A stretch of DNA of 64,000 nucleotides from RYN-230 sp963793825 (GCA_963793825.1 CAWCBE010000009.1:62001-126000), one strand, 5' to 3'; shown: positions 32,056 to 41,403, counted from the first letter of the stretch. Translations and numbers: made by a program. The notes: generated by a model from the letters alone, not told the origin.

Positions 32056-34021
32056 CCGAACTTACGTGATCTTGGATGGGCATTCGGGGGCCTGACCTGC
32101 TTGAGGGTCTGCACGCGGGCCTCAGAATGTAGTCAGTAGAATAGCTTGACCGTGATAGCCGGACCTGGCATCCTGGGCTGGTGAGGCGGCGCGCTGATGC
32201 GATGCATGTGGACTCCATCCGTAGTCACCAGAAGGCGGCTGATGGCACGGTCCGGGAGTACCGGTCATACTTGCTGCGCCATTCGTTCCGTGATGAGCAG
32301 GGCCGGCCCCGCAAGGAGACCCTGGCGAACCTGACGGCGCTGCCGGACGCGGCAGTGGAGGCGGTCCGCATGGTGCTGCGGGGCGAGGCGGTGGTATCAG
32401 CGGGCGATGCGCTCACGGTGGAGCGGTCAGTCCCGCACGGCGACGCGGCGGCGGCGTGCGTGATGGCCGGGCAGCTGGGGCTGCGGGACCTGCTCGGCCC
32501 GGCCTGCCGCGAGCGCGATATCGCGTACGCGCTGATCGTGTCCCGCGCGGTCCGGCCGGAGTCGAAGCTGTCCACGGTGACGTGGTGGGCGTCGGGGGAT
32601 ACCACGATCGGCGCGGACCTGGGCGTGGCCGACGCGTTAACCGATGAGGTGTATGCGGCGATGGACTGGCTGGAAGGCCGCCAGCGCGGCATCGAGAAGA
32701 AGCTCGCGGCCCGGCACCTGACCCCGGGCGGGATCGCGATGTTCGACCTGTCCTCCTCCTGGATGGAAGGCAGCTGCTGCGAGCTGGCCGCGTTCGGGCA
32801 CTCCCGGGACGGCAAGCGCGGCCGGAAGCAGATCGAGTACGGGCTGCTCACCTGCCCCGAGGGCCGCCCGGTCGTGATCGAGGTCTTCGCCGGGAACACC
32901 TCCGACCCGATCTCGTTCAAGACCGCCATCACCCGCGTCCGCGGCGACTTCGGCATCCAGGACCTGATCATGGTCGGGGACCGCGGGATGATCACCGGCA
33001 CCCGGATCGATGACCTGCGCAAGCTGCCCGGCATGGAGTGGATCACCTCGCTGCGCGCCCCCGCGATCGCCGCCCTGGCCCGCGACGACGGCCCGCTGCA
33101 GATGTCGCTGTTCGACACCCACGACTTCGCCGAGATCGAGCACCCGGACTACCCCGGCGAGCGGCTGATCTGCTGCTACAACCCGGTCCTGGCCGCCGAG
33201 CGGGCCCGCAAGCGCGAGGACCTGCTCGCCGCCACCGAGAAGGACCTGAGCAAGATCGCGGCATCCGTCACTGCCGGGCGGCTCAAGGACGCCGCGAAGA
33301 TCGGGGAGCGGACTGGGAAGGTCATCGGCAAGCACAAGATGGCCAAGCACTTCATCACCGAGATCACCGGCGCCAGCTTCACCTGCCACCGTGACCAGGA
33401 TCAGATAGCCGCCGAGGCCGCGCTCGACGGGATCTACGTGATCCGCACCAGCGTGACCGCCAGCACGCTCGGCCCCGCCGCCGTGATCACCGCCTACAAG
33501 AACCTCAAGCACGTCGAGCGGGACTTCCGCATCATCAAGACCGACGACCTGGACCTGCGCCCCATCCGCCACTACCTCGGAAAACGAGTCCGCGCCCATG
33601 TCCTGATCGCCATGCTCGCCGCCTACCTCACCTGGCACCTGCGCGCCGCGCTCGCCGAACTCACCTTCACCGACCAGGACATCCCGGCCCCCGCCAGCCC
33701 CGTCGCCCCCGCCGGCCGCTCACCCCAGGCCAGAGCCAAAGACGCCGCCAAGCGCAACGCCCGCAAGCTGCCCGTCCGCAAATACGGCGACCTGCTCAGT
33801 CACCTGTCCACCCTCGACCGCCAGACCATCACCTTCAGCGGCCAGAAGATCAGCAAGCTCACCGAGCCCACCCCCGTCCAGCGGCGCGCCTTCGAGCTGC
33901 TCGGCGCTCCCATCCCCCTCACCCTGAAGTAGCCAGTAACACCCCGGCGGCCAGCACCCTTTACCCCGGCATCCGCCCAGTTCACAGCGCCCCGATCCCT
34001 ACCAAGATCACGTAAGTTCGG
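32056..34021 (+). mobile_element. Complete IS1634-family insertion sequence, 1,966 bp
   Basis: The ends are 20-bp perfect inverted repeats, CCGAACTTACGTGATCTTGG at 32056-32075 and its complement at 34002-34021. A 6-bp direct repeat CCTAGC flanks the element. One uninterrupted transposase gene fills it. The intact ends and duplication indicate a recent insertion that may still be active. Confidence 0.93.
32181..33932 (+). CDS. IS1634-family transposase
   Basis: This 583-residue DDE transposase of the IS4-like superfamily has the first Asp region MFDLSSSWMEG. The second is QDLIMVGDRGMITGTRIDDL and the Glu region is YKNLKHVERDFRIIKTDDLD with LRPIRHYLGKRVRAHVLIAM, the YxxxK-type signature of the group. 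Length fits IS1634 transposases (about 550-600). GTG 32181 is the likely start; codon use is similar to the host. Confidence 0.93.
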   Translation: MRRRADAMHVDSIRSHQKAADGTVREYRSYLLRHSFRDEQGRPRKETLANLTALPDAAVEAVRMVLRGEAVVSAGDALTVERSVPHGDAAAACVMAGQLGLRDLLGPACRERDIAYALIVSRAVRPESKLSTVTWWASGDTTIGADLGVADALTDEVYAAMDWLEGRQRGIEKKLAARHLTPGGIAMFDLSSSWMEGSCCELAAFGHSRDGKRGRKQIEYGLLTCPEGRPVVIEVFAGNTSDPISFKTAITRVRGDFGIQDLIMVGDRGMITGTRIDDLRKLPGMEWITSLRAPAIAALARDDGPLQMSLFDTHDFAEIEHPDYPGERLICCYNPVLAAERARKREDLLAATEKDLSKIAASVTAGRLKDAAKIGERTGKVIGKHKMAKHFITEITGASFTCHRDQDQIAAEAALDGIYVIRTSVTASTLGPAAVITAYKNLKHVERDFRIIKTDDLDLRPIRHYLGKRVRAHVLIAMLAAYLTWHLRAALAELTFTDQDIPAPASPVAPAGRSPQARAKDAAKRNARKLPVRKYGDLLSHLSTLDRQTITFSGQKISKLTEPTPVQRRAFELLGAPIPLTLK

Positions 34022-34027
34022 CCTAGC
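34022..34027. repeat. Target-site duplication, right copy
   Basis: CCTAGC follows the right terminal repeat and matches 32050-32055. Confidence 0.85.
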
Positions 34028-34122
34028 AGCGCGGCGTCATCCCGCGCCCACGCTGACACCGCCCGCCCGAGCGCGACCTTGGGAGCCTCGACCGTGGGGA
34101 CGGGGCCATCCTGGACGCCGTC

Positions 34123-34881
34123 TCAGCCGGCCCGCTCCGGCAGGCCGATCCGGACATCCACGCCGGGTGAGTAGTGCACCAGCGGGTCGTCGGCGGGGGC
34201 CGGCAGGCCGGCCGCCGGGATAAGCCCGTCCCTGACCACGAGAGCCTCGGCCCGGTACAGCGGCCAGGGCCTGTGCTCGGCCCGGGCCGACAACTGCTGG
34301 CCGGCGAACACGCTGTACAGCCGCCACCGGGCGGTGAGGAAGTGGTCCCGGTCGCCGAGCCCGGCCGGGTCGTACGGGTCGCCAATCCGGATCCGGACCT
34401 CGCTGATGGCGCCGCGGGGGCCCGGGACGCGCCGACGGCAGTAATAGCTGACGTGGCGGCCACCCCGGGACAGCCGCATCGACGACCAGAAATACGGCAG
34501 CCCGTAGCTGGCCCGGGCGACCGCCACCGCGCCGGCTCGGGCCGCGTCCAGTGACAGGAACCAGATCCCGGCCTGTCCGGCCCGGTCCCGTACGTAGGTG
34601 CGCACGTTCGTCTCGCAGAAGTTGGACACCCAGGGCACCCCGTGGTCGCCCGGGGTATGCACCCGCATGAAGAACGGCACCAGCCCAACCCAGGCCACGC
34701 CGTCGCACAGGTCCGCCTGCAGCCCGTCCGGCAGCAGCCGCTGGATCACGGCCGGGTCGTAGGGCCAGTGCAGGAAGGTGAGGCGTTCCCAGCGCTGCCG
34801 CATCACGGGGCGCTCGACGCGCAGCGGGCATACCGGCGAGAAGCTCCCCGGCCCGGCTGGCGCCAGGTTCTCAGCTGCCAC
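34123..34881 (-). CDS. DUF2071 / YqjF-like protein
   Basis: This 252-residue protein has the DUF2071 layout: QRWERLTFLHWPYDPAVIQR, then GVAWVGLVPFFMRVHTP, SNFCETNVRTYVRDRAGQAG, IWFLSLDAARAGAVAVAR and DHFLTARWRLYSV. The fold resembles acetoacetate decarboxylase but the function is unknown. GTG 34881 lies 2 bases after GAGG, so the start may be further in, at the Met of RPVMRQRW. Confidence 0.85.
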   Translation of the reverse strand: MAAENLAPAGPGSFSPVCPLRVERPVMRQRWERLTFLHWPYDPAVIQRLLPDGLQADLCDGVAWVGLVPFFMRVHTPGDHGVPWVSNFCETNVRTYVRDRAGQAGIWFLSLDAARAGAVAVARASYGLPYFWSSMRLSRGGRHVSYYCRRRVPGPRGAISEVRIRIGDPYDPAGLGDRDHFLTARWRLYSVFAGQQLSARAEHRPWPLYRAEALVVRDGLIPAAGLPAPADDPLVHYSPGVDVRIGLPERAG

Positions 34882-34890
34882 GGCCTCAGC

Positions 34891-35135
34891 CTAGCCGCGC
34901 AGGTCGGCGATCCTCCGGCGCAGGTGCCCGGCCTGCGGCTCGCTCATGCCGAGGGCGAGGGCCCGCTGGTACGCGGCGCGGGCCTCCTCCGGCCTGCCTG
35001 GCCGGTGCAGCAATTCGGCCCAGGTCGCGTGCCACCACGGGTACCTTTGACCGCCTCGTCCAGGTCGGCGCATGCCAGCAGGTAGAAGCCGGTCAGCATG
35101 GCTAGCTCCTCAGGATCCCGCCCGGGCGCCTTCAC
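34891..35135 (-). pseudogene. Fused remnants of a YCII/DGPF gene and an ECF sigma gene
   Basis: Reading on the minus strand, 35135-35049 encodes a YCII C-terminal piece (DPEELAMLTGFYLLACADLD, then EAV). After a frame change at about 35046, 35043-34891 encodes the last part of an ECF sigma factor with C-terminal extension (YPWWHATWAELLHRPGRPEE, then ARAAYQRALALG and RRRIADLRG). Most of both genes has been deleted between them. This is a second, dead DGPF-sigma locus next to the living one at 28964-30807. Confidence 0.7.
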
Positions 35136-35208
35136 CGGCTCACTGTGAGAACGAGCGGGTCCCAGGACAGCCGGGGCCCGCGAATTTCTGCCCATCCGGG
35201 AGCTCCGG

Positions 35209-35547
35209 TCAGGAGGCGCCGCGGGCGAAGTCCAGTGCTTCCCGGGCCAGCGGGAGCCAGAGCAGCTCAGACTCCGGGTCGAGGCTGAACCACTCCTTCA
35301 TCGGGGTGCCCTTGTTGGCGTCGAACCGTACCCCGTCGCTGCTGGCGACCAGCGCGTCAACCCGTGGCGCCGGGAGCTTCACGACCAGCCGCCCGCGGAC
35401 CAGCATCGCGAAAATCTTCTTCTCCCAGCGCAGCGCGCTGCGGCCGAAGCCGCTGCCCCGGCTGGGCGGGATCACGCCCGGGCACCCGAGCAGCTCACCG
35501 ACCAGATCCTCGAAGCGCTCCTCTGGAGCCCCGGACTCTCCTGTCAC
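35209..35547 (-). CDS. TfoX N-terminal-domain-like protein
   Basis: This 112-residue protein reads RFEDLVGELLGCPGVIP, GSGFGRSALRWEKKIFAMLV, LVVKLPAPRVDALVASSDGV and TPMKEWFSLDP, the pattern of small TfoX-N/YjbR-like proteins. The biochemical role is unknown. A decayed paralogue lies at 37735-37999. Confidence 0.82.
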   Translation of the reverse strand: MTGESGAPEERFEDLVGELLGCPGVIPPSRGSGFGRSALRWEKKIFAMLVRGRLVVKLPAPRVDALVASSDGVRFDANKGTPMKEWFSLDPESELLWLPLAREALDFARGAS

Positions 35548-35854
35548 AGGGCCACGCTAAGCCGCACCACCGACAACACGGCGGCGAAAGCCAGGCTTCG
35601 TCAGCACTCCGTGCCCGACCCTGAAGGTCTCAGGTCAGGGGCGGTGCCAGAAACACTGTAAGAGATTCGTGGTTCCGGCCAAGAACGTGCCTACCAGACA
35701 GCCCATTAAAAGCTGCGCGCAGAGGCGGGAGTCATCTAACTGGCTCCAGGGCAGGATGGTGCGTCACTTAGGTAACCAGCCCTGAGGGAAGAAAGTAGCG
35801 AGTAATACCAATGGCTCCAGGGGCCGCAATCCACTTCACCCTCTGATGTACGGG
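35548..35854. other. Gap without a supported gene
   Basis: About 300 bases of AT-richer DNA hold no coding frame I can support and no clear repeat. It lies between the divergent end of the TfoX-like gene and the convergent end of the membrane protein gene. Confidence 0.6.
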
Positions 35855-36295
35855 TCAGAGGTTGGCCCTAGGGGGCCTGGCGCCGGTTTGGCGAGCGCCG
35901 TATTCCTTGCGCCGCGGCTCAAGACGGACACGAATCGCGGAAGCTGCTATGGCCACCGCTATCGCCCAGAGGATGGCGATGATGAGAAGAACTTGTGTCT
36001 CATCCCCCGGGATGACGCCACCCGCGCTCGCCGCGACCATCATGGAAGGCACACCGGTGACGAAGATGCCGATCGCAACACCAGTGAGTAGCGGGCGGCG
36101 GCTATTCGACTGTGCTGGCTGTACAGGCTGCTCGCGGGACACAGGTCCGAGGCGTGCGTCAACCCGCGCGATGATTTCCCGGTCAACTCGCTCCAGGAAG
36201 GACTCGATCACCGCGTCGCCGTATTCGGGGCCAAGCTCCTTGTGCGCCGCGGCGGTGGCGCGGATCTCCTGTGGATCAAGCGGCGATGTGCTCAT
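35855..36295 (-). CDS. Two-span membrane protein
   Basis: This 146-residue protein starts at ATG 36295 after GGGAGGA. The N-terminal soluble part (about 1-65) includes AAHKELGPEYGDAVIESFLE and RVDREIIARVDARLG. Two membrane segments follow, LLTGVAIGIFVTGVPSMMVA and VLLIIAILWAIAVAIAASAI, and a basic tail. This layout is common in actinomycete membrane proteins of unknown function. Confidence 0.78.
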   Translation of the reverse strand: MSTSPLDPQEIRATAAAHKELGPEYGDAVIESFLERVDREIIARVDARLGPVSREQPVQPAQSNSRRPLLTGVAIGIFVTGVPSMMVAASAGGVIPGDETQVLLIIAILWAIAVAIAASAIRVRLEPRRKEYGARQTGARPPRANL

Positions 36296-36518
36296 GGGTG
36301 AGAGTCCTCCCGTATAGCTATGACCGAGACCCCGAAAGACAAGCTACATCTCCGGGCGGGGCATGTCAGCATGGGAGGTTCGCCGCGCGCATTTCGGGTC
36401 TGGCCCGCTGGGTCGGCAAAGGCTCCAGGTCAGCGGCTCGCCGTTGGTGCGTCCGCGCACGGCGCGGATGCGAGGCATCGTTGAGGCTGGAGGGGCCGAC
36501 TCGGACCATGCGCGAGTT

Positions 36519-37646
36519 TCAGTCCGGGGAACAGAAGGTGACCTCGGGGAAGCGTGGTGACGGCTGGTCCAGCAAGGCTTGTGGCCTGCTCCGCAGGTGC
36601 TGGTCGAAGAAGGCCCGGACGTAGGTGCGGGTGATGTCCAGGGACCGGGCTCCGGACAGGCCGGCGCCGGTGTCGATGCCGATCTGATCGGCCAGCAGCG
36701 CGAGGCCGGTGAAGGAGGCGTGTATCGCCCCGGCCACCACGATCCACCGCTTCCAGCCGGTCAGGAGTTTCCAGTCATGCTCCCAGGTGGTCACGGCGCC
36801 TGGCTTCCCGGGGATATCCCCTCGGCTTCCCGGGGTGTAGTTGGATTGCTTGCCCAGGAACAGAAACGGCCGTGACAGGCCGTCATCCGTGATCTGGGCG
36901 TGAGTGGCGCCGTCCATGTCGATGCCGGCCCGGATGCGGGAGTCGGCCAGCATGGCGGAGATGGCGGCTGCGCCGCCGGCGGAGTGGCCAGCCATCGCCA
37001 TCCGGGACGGGTCGATCAGCGCGGCGCCCGGCCAGGCCGGGTGCGCGCCGGTCAGCGCGCCGAGCACGAAGGAGACATCGGCTGCCCGGCCTGCGCCCAG
37101 CTTCTCCCAGAACCCCGTGCCCCTCCCGCGTGTCTCACGGGCGCGGCAGGTGGTGACCCGCCCGTCGGGAAAGGCCGTGGCGAAGCTCTCGTAGGTGTGA
37201 TCAATTCCGGCCGCGACGTAGCCGTGGCTGGCTAGGTCCTCGGCGACGGCGGTGAGCGTGCTGCGGGAATTGGTGAAGCCGGGCGAGAGCACGACGAGGG
37301 GGCGGCTGTGCTGGCGCCCGGCCGGCGTGGCATCGCTGACCGCGTTGGTCCGGACCGTGCTCAGCACGTCCGGCGGGACGCCGCTGAGGTCCCTGCTGGT
37401 GAGCTGGAGTTCGGACTCCGCTGGCGTCATGTACCGGGCTCGCCGCCCGTCCGAGGGCACCGCCGGATACCACAGTGAGACCATCAGCTCCCGTGCGCTC
37501 ACCCCCGCGGCCCATGGATCGGGACGGGAGACGTCTTTCAGCCACAAGGACGTGGTGCCGACCGGGCTCGGGCCGGTCGGCTCAGGCAGGTACGGCGTGC
37601 GCCCCGGCCCGGTCGGCGGGTCACCGGCGTCCGCGGAAGTTCCCAT
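36519..37646 (-). CDS. alpha/beta hydrolase, PAF-acetylhydrolase-like
   Basis: This 375-residue protein has LMVSLWYPAVPSDGRRARYM near the start, the oxyanion region PLVVLSPGFTNSRSTLTAVA, HGYVAAGIDHTYE and the nucleophile MAMAGHSAGGAAA. The Asp region is IDMDGATHAQ and a late catalytic His is in VAGAIHASFTG. These are features of the platelet-activating-factor acetylhydrolase/dienelactone-like lipase group. ATG 37646 is preferred to 37676. Substrate is unknown. Confidence 0.85.
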   Translation of the reverse strand: MGTSADAGDPPTGPGRTPYLPEPTGPSPVGTTSLWLKDVSRPDPWAAGVSARELMVSLWYPAVPSDGRRARYMTPAESELQLTSRDLSGVPPDVLSTVRTNAVSDATPAGRQHSRPLVVLSPGFTNSRSTLTAVAEDLASHGYVAAGIDHTYESFATAFPDGRVTTCRARETRGRGTGFWEKLGAGRAADVSFVLGALTGAHPAWPGAALIDPSRMAMAGHSAGGAAAISAMLADSRIRAGIDMDGATHAQITDDGLSRPFLFLGKQSNYTPGSRGDIPGKPGAVTTWEHDWKLLTGWKRWIVVAGAIHASFTGLALLADQIGIDTGAGLSGARSLDITRTYVRAFFDQHLRSRPQALLDQPSPRFPEVTFCSPD

Positions 37647-37734
37647 GCGCCCATCATCACCGCCCCGGTCCACCACCCGGCGGTGCCCTCAGGACGGGTC
37701 TGCCGCTTTGCACAGGTCAGAAGCGTTTCTAGAG

Positions 37735-37999
37735 TGCATCAGGAGATACGTGGTTGTCCCCTTGTTGGCGTCGAACCGGACCCCTTCGGCCGCGCCGACC
37801 AGGGCATCGACCCGCTATGCGGGGAGTTTCACCACCAGGCCACCCCGGACCAGCAGGGCGAAGATCCGCTTCTCCCAGCGCAGCGCGGAACGGCCGAACC
37901 CGCTGCCCCCGGCGGGGTGACACCGGGAGTGCCGACCAGCTCATCGACCAGGTCCGCGAAGCGCTCCTCGGCGGTCAGCGGCGCACTTCGTTCTCGCTC
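37735..37999 (-). pseudogene. Broken paralogue of the TfoX-N-like gene
   Basis: The minus strand encodes ERFADLVDELVGTPGVTPPG, then in another frame GSGFGRSALRWEKRIFALLV and GGLVVKLPA. An in-frame TAG and then RVDALVGAAEGVRFDANKGT follow, ending in unrelated sequence. At least two frameshifts, one stop and loss of the C-terminal WFSLDP region show it is dead. It is closely related to 35209-35547. Confidence 0.82.
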
Positions 38000-38077
38000 A
38001 CGCGGCTAACGCTAGACCGGGGCACCGACAACGAGGCAGCCGCTGCTCACCGGGCAGGCGCCATGGCGGAGACTGGG

Positions 38078-39052
38078 ATGATGCGCTATCTGGATACCGA
38101 CACCGCCACGCGGATTTCCAAGATCGGTCTGGGGACATGGCAGTTCGGGTCCCGGGAGTGGGGTTACGGCGATGCGTACGCCATTAGCGAGGCCCAGGCC
38201 ATCGTGCGCCGGGCCATCGACCTGGGCGTCACCCTGTTCGATACCGCCGAGATCTACGGATTCGGCCGCAGCGAGCGGATCCTGGGCGAGGCGCTCGGAG
38301 ACGACATCGAGTCGGTCTTCCTGGCCACGAAGCTCTTTCCCCTGCTGCCGCTCGCCCCGGTCGTGGAGCAGCGCGCCGTGGCCAGCGCCAACCGGCTGGG
38401 TGCCCGGCACCTCGACCTGTATCAGGTGCACCAGCCGAACCCGGTGATCGGTGACACGACCACGATGCGCGGCATGCGCGCGCTGCTGCGGGTGGGGCTG
38501 GTCCGCGAGGTTGGGGTGAGCAACTACTCGCTGGACCGCTGGCGCAGCGCGGAGGCGGCGCTCGGCAGCCGGGTGCTGAGCAACCAGGTCCAGTACAACC
38601 TGGTAGACCGCTCACCCGAACGGGACCTGCTGCCGTACGCCGAAGCGCAGCAGCGGGTGATCATCGCCTACAGTCCGCTGGCCCAGGGCCTGCTGTCCGG
38701 CCGGTACCAGGCAGGCACCCGGCCGGCCAACCGGGTGCGCGGGGCCAACCCGCTGTTCCTGCCGGAGAACCTGGACCGGGCCAGTCAGCTCATCGCCACG
38801 CTCCGGGACGTGGCGGACGCGCATGAGGCTACGCCGGCCCAGATCGCGCTGGCCTGGGTCATCCGCAGCCCGGCCGTCACCGCAATCCCGGGCGCCTCCA
38901 GCATGGAGCAACTGGAGCGCAACGTGGCCGCCGCGGACATCGACCTGACCGACGAGGAGTACGACGCGCTGCGGGCCGCCGCGAAGGAGTTCCAGCCGGT
39001 CACCGGGCGCGCCGCCCTCCCGGCGATGGCCCGGGCGCGGCTCGGGCGCTGA
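38078..39052 (+). CDS. aldo/keto reductase
   Basis: This 324-residue NADPH-dependent reductase has the AKR pattern: KIGLGTWQFGSREWGYG, LFDTAEIYGFGRSERILGEA (Asp and Tyr of the tetrad), FLATKLFP (Lys), DLYQVHQPNP (His), EVGVSNYSLDRW and QVQYNLVDRSPERDLLPYA. IPGASSMEQLERNV binds the cofactor phosphate. The carbonyl substrate is unknown. ATG 38078 is chosen from GCGGAG upstream; ATG 38063 is the alternative. Confidence 0.92.
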   Translation: MMRYLDTDTATRISKIGLGTWQFGSREWGYGDAYAISEAQAIVRRAIDLGVTLFDTAEIYGFGRSERILGEALGDDIESVFLATKLFPLLPLAPVVEQRAVASANRLGARHLDLYQVHQPNPVIGDTTTMRGMRALLRVGLVREVGVSNYSLDRWRSAEAALGSRVLSNQVQYNLVDRSPERDLLPYAEAQQRVIIAYSPLAQGLLSGRYQAGTRPANRVRGANPLFLPENLDRASQLIATLRDVADAHEATPAQIALAWVIRSPAVTAIPGASSMEQLERNVAAADIDLTDEEYDALRAAAKEFQPVTGRAALPAMARARLGR

Positions 39053-39066
39053 ACCCGGCCCCGGGC

Positions 39067-39822
39067 TCAGCCGCGGCCGACGTACGGCATGGTCGTGGCG
39101 GTGAGGGTGAGGAACTGCACGTTGGCGTCGAGCGGCAGGCCCGCCATGTAGAGCACCGCGTCCGCGACGTACCGGGCATCGAAGGTGGGCTCGGCGGCCA
39201 GCCTGCCGTCGGCCTGCGGTACGCCACTGCTCATCCGGGCGGTCATCTCGGTGGCGGCGTTCCCGATGTCGATCTGCCCGCAGGCGATGCCGAAGGGCCG
39301 GCCGTCCAACGAGATGGACTTGGTCAGGCCGGTCAGCGCATGCTTGGTCGCCGTGTAGGCGGCGCTGCCAGGCCGGGGAACATGCGCCGAGAGCGACCCG
39401 TTGTTGATGATCCGGCCACCCTGGGGCCGCTGTGCCTTCATCATCCGCACCGCCTGCTGGGCGCACAGGAACGAGCCGGTGAGGTTGGTGTCCACCGCGC
39501 GCCGCCAGCCGTCGACGGAGATCTCATCCACCGGTCCGGCCGGGCCGAAGACGCCAGCGTTGTTGACGAGCAGGTCCAGCCGTCCCCAGCGCTGCTGGAC
39601 CGCCTCGAAGAGCGCCGCCACCGACGCTGGTTCCGTGACATCGGCGGGCACCGCGAGCCCCGCCCCATCCGGGGCTGACGCACCGTCGAGAGTCTCTCGG
39701 AGCGCCGCCTCCCGGCGCCCGGCCGCGGCGACCCGCCAGTCGGCCCCGAGCAGGGCGGCACTGATGCACCGGCCCAGCCCTGATCCGGCGCCGGTCACCA
39801 CGGCCACCCTGGGCTCTGCCAT
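39067..39822 (-). CDS. SDR-family oxidoreductase
   Basis: This 251-residue classical SDR has VAVVTGAGSGLGRCISAALL, LVNNAGVFGPAG, IINNGSLSAHVPRPGSAAY with the YTATK Tyr/Lys pair, and CGQIDIGNAATEM. ATG 39822 has GAGGAGG four bases upstream; GTG 39825 is too close to it. It is convergent with the aldo/keto reductase and separated by 14 bases. Confidence 0.9.
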   Translation of the reverse strand: MAEPRVAVVTGAGSGLGRCISAALLGADWRVAAAGRREAALRETLDGASAPDGAGLAVPADVTEPASVAALFEAVQQRWGRLDLLVNNAGVFGPAGPVDEISVDGWRRAVDTNLTGSFLCAQQAVRMMKAQRPQGGRIINNGSLSAHVPRPGSAAYTATKHALTGLTKSISLDGRPFGIACGQIDIGNAATEMTARMSSGVPQADGRLAAEPTFDARYVADAVLYMAGLPLDANVQFLTLTATTMPYVGRG

Positions 39823-39884
39823 CACGCCTCCTCGCAGGGCATCATGGACCCCGCCCTGCTTCCGGGGAGCCCCTCCCCCCGCCG

Positions 39885-40514
39885 CTACCGCTCACCAGCA
39901 TCGCCGGGCGACGCCGCCTGCTGCTTCTTGCGCAGCCGGGACGCCCGGAGGTTGACCACGTTGCCGCAGGTGCGCACGTCGTGCCAGACGCCGCTGTTGT
40001 TCCGGGACAGGTCGTAGAAGGCGGATCCGCAGGCCTCCCGGCGGCACAGCTTAAGCCGCGGCCAGGTGCCATCCGCCTGGGCGAGCAGGACCTGCGCCCA
40101 GATGGCCGATTCGAGCCACTCCCCGGGGGGCCCCTGAGGCACGATCCGGACCCGCCCATCGCCGTCGGCCACCAGTTCCGCCGCCGCCCGCCGGGGCGCG
40201 AGTGACGAGGCGCGCACCGGCCCGGCCCCGGCCCCAGGCCCGGACTGGGAAGTGAGCATGCTGGTCAGTGCCGCCCGCAGGCCGACGAGCCGGGCCAGAT
40301 CCGCGTCGGCGGGGGCGGACTCCGGCACGCTGAGGCCCTGCTCCGCTGCCCACGCCCGAGCGGTGTGGCCCGCCCAGCGCGCGCCCGTCTCGCCGACGGC
40401 CAGCAGGTCCTCGCCATACGGCTCGATGGCGCGGCTGTTGAGCAATTCCTGCACCAGAGCCAGGCCAGCCGGGGCCACCCGGATCCCGTACCGCTCGGTC
40501 GCCATCCATGACAT
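39885..40514 (-). CDS. CGNR zinc-finger transcriptional regulator
   Basis: This 209-residue protein has the ABATE-like N-terminal half (ALVQELLNSRAIEPYGEDLL) and the CGNR domain (LCRREACGSAFYDLSRNNSG, then VWHDVRTCGNVVNLRASRLR). It is divergent from the SDR gene at 40611, which it probably regulates. ATG 40514 has only a weak Shine-Dalgarno; a TTG at 40520 is possible. Confidence 0.9.
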   Translation of the reverse strand: MSWMATERYGIRVAPAGLALVQELLNSRAIEPYGEDLLAVGETGARWAGHTARAWAAEQGLSVPESAPADADLARLVGLRAALTSMLTSQSGPGAGAGPVRASSLAPRRAAAELVADGDGRVRIVPQGPPGEWLESAIWAQVLLAQADGTWPRLKLCRREACGSAFYDLSRNNSGVWHDVRTCGNVVNLRASRLRKKQQAASPGDAGER

Positions 40515-40610
40515 AGGCAAACTCTACTTGACTATGTCGCCAGGGTCGAGCATGCTTGCGACAGAAGCCAAAAGAGGACACCTCTGTCGGACGAAGACTC
40601 GGGAGATGAC

Positions 40611-41303
40611 ATGACCACCATCAAGGGTGCGACCGCGCTGGTGACCGGAGGACAGCGCGGGCTGGGCCGCGCCATCGTGGATGGACTGCTGGCTGCCGGG
40701 GCGGCGAAGGTCTACGCCACCGCACGCCACCCGGTGCCCAGTGCGGACCCCCGGATCGAGCCAGTCGCCCTCGAAGTGACCGATCAGCAGTCGGTGGACG
40801 ATCTGGCCCGGCGGGCGGGGGACGCGTCCATCGTGATCAACAACGCCGGAGCGCCCCTCGGCGGCCAGTTGCTCGGCAACGACCTCGCCGAGGTCGCCTC
40901 GCTGTTCGACGTCAACGTGTTCGGCCCGCTCCGGGTGGCGCAGGCGTTCGCCCCGGTGCTGCGGGCCAACGGCGGCGGCGCGCTGGTCAACGTGCACTCG
41001 GTCCTATCCTGGGCGGCGGGGGCGGGTGCTTACGGGGCGTCGAAGGCGGCCCTGTGGTCGGTCACCAATTCGCTGCGGCTGGAACTCGCCACCCAGGGCA
41101 CGCTGGTCGTCGGGGCTCACCTCGGGTACACCGACACCGACATGGTCAAGGCCCTCGACGTGCCGAAGAACGACCCGCGCGACGTGGCCAGGCAGATCGT
41201 GGCCGCCGTGGAGCAGAACGAGCCCGAGGTGCTGGCCGACCCGCCCAGCCAGTACTTCAAGAGCGTGCTGGCCGGCCCGGTCGAGGGACTGGCTGTCCGC
41301 TGA
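40611..41303 (+). CDS. SDR-family oxidoreductase
   Basis: This 230-residue SDR has ALVTGGQRGLGRAIVDGLLA, VINNAGAPLGG, LVNVHSVLSWAAGAGAYGAS with YGASK, and HLGYTDTDMVKALDVPKNDP. This short form without a quinone-type extension is common next to CGNR or TetR regulators. ATG 40611 follows GGGAG. Confidence 0.9.
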   Translation: MTTIKGATALVTGGQRGLGRAIVDGLLAAGAAKVYATARHPVPSADPRIEPVALEVTDQQSVDDLARRAGDASIVINNAGAPLGGQLLGNDLAEVASLFDVNVFGPLRVAQAFAPVLRANGGGALVNVHSVLSWAAGAGAYGASKAALWSVTNSLRLELATQGTLVVGAHLGYTDTDMVKALDVPKNDPRDVARQIVAAVEQNEPEVLADPPSQYFKSVLAGPVEGLAVR

Positions 41304-41320
41304 CCCGGGCGCGTGGCGCA

Positions 41321-41347
41321 CCGGTGACGCCGTGGCAGCGTCACCGG
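41321..41347 (+). terminator. Hairpin terminator after the SDR gene
   Basis: CCGGTGACGC and GCGTCACCGG form a perfect 10-bp stem with a 7-base loop, 18 bases past the stop. Confidence 0.7.
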
Positions 41348-41403
41348 GGCGGCGTCCGGGCACTCTAGGCTGGACGGGTAACCGTCCCAGCAGAGGAGGT
41401 CCG

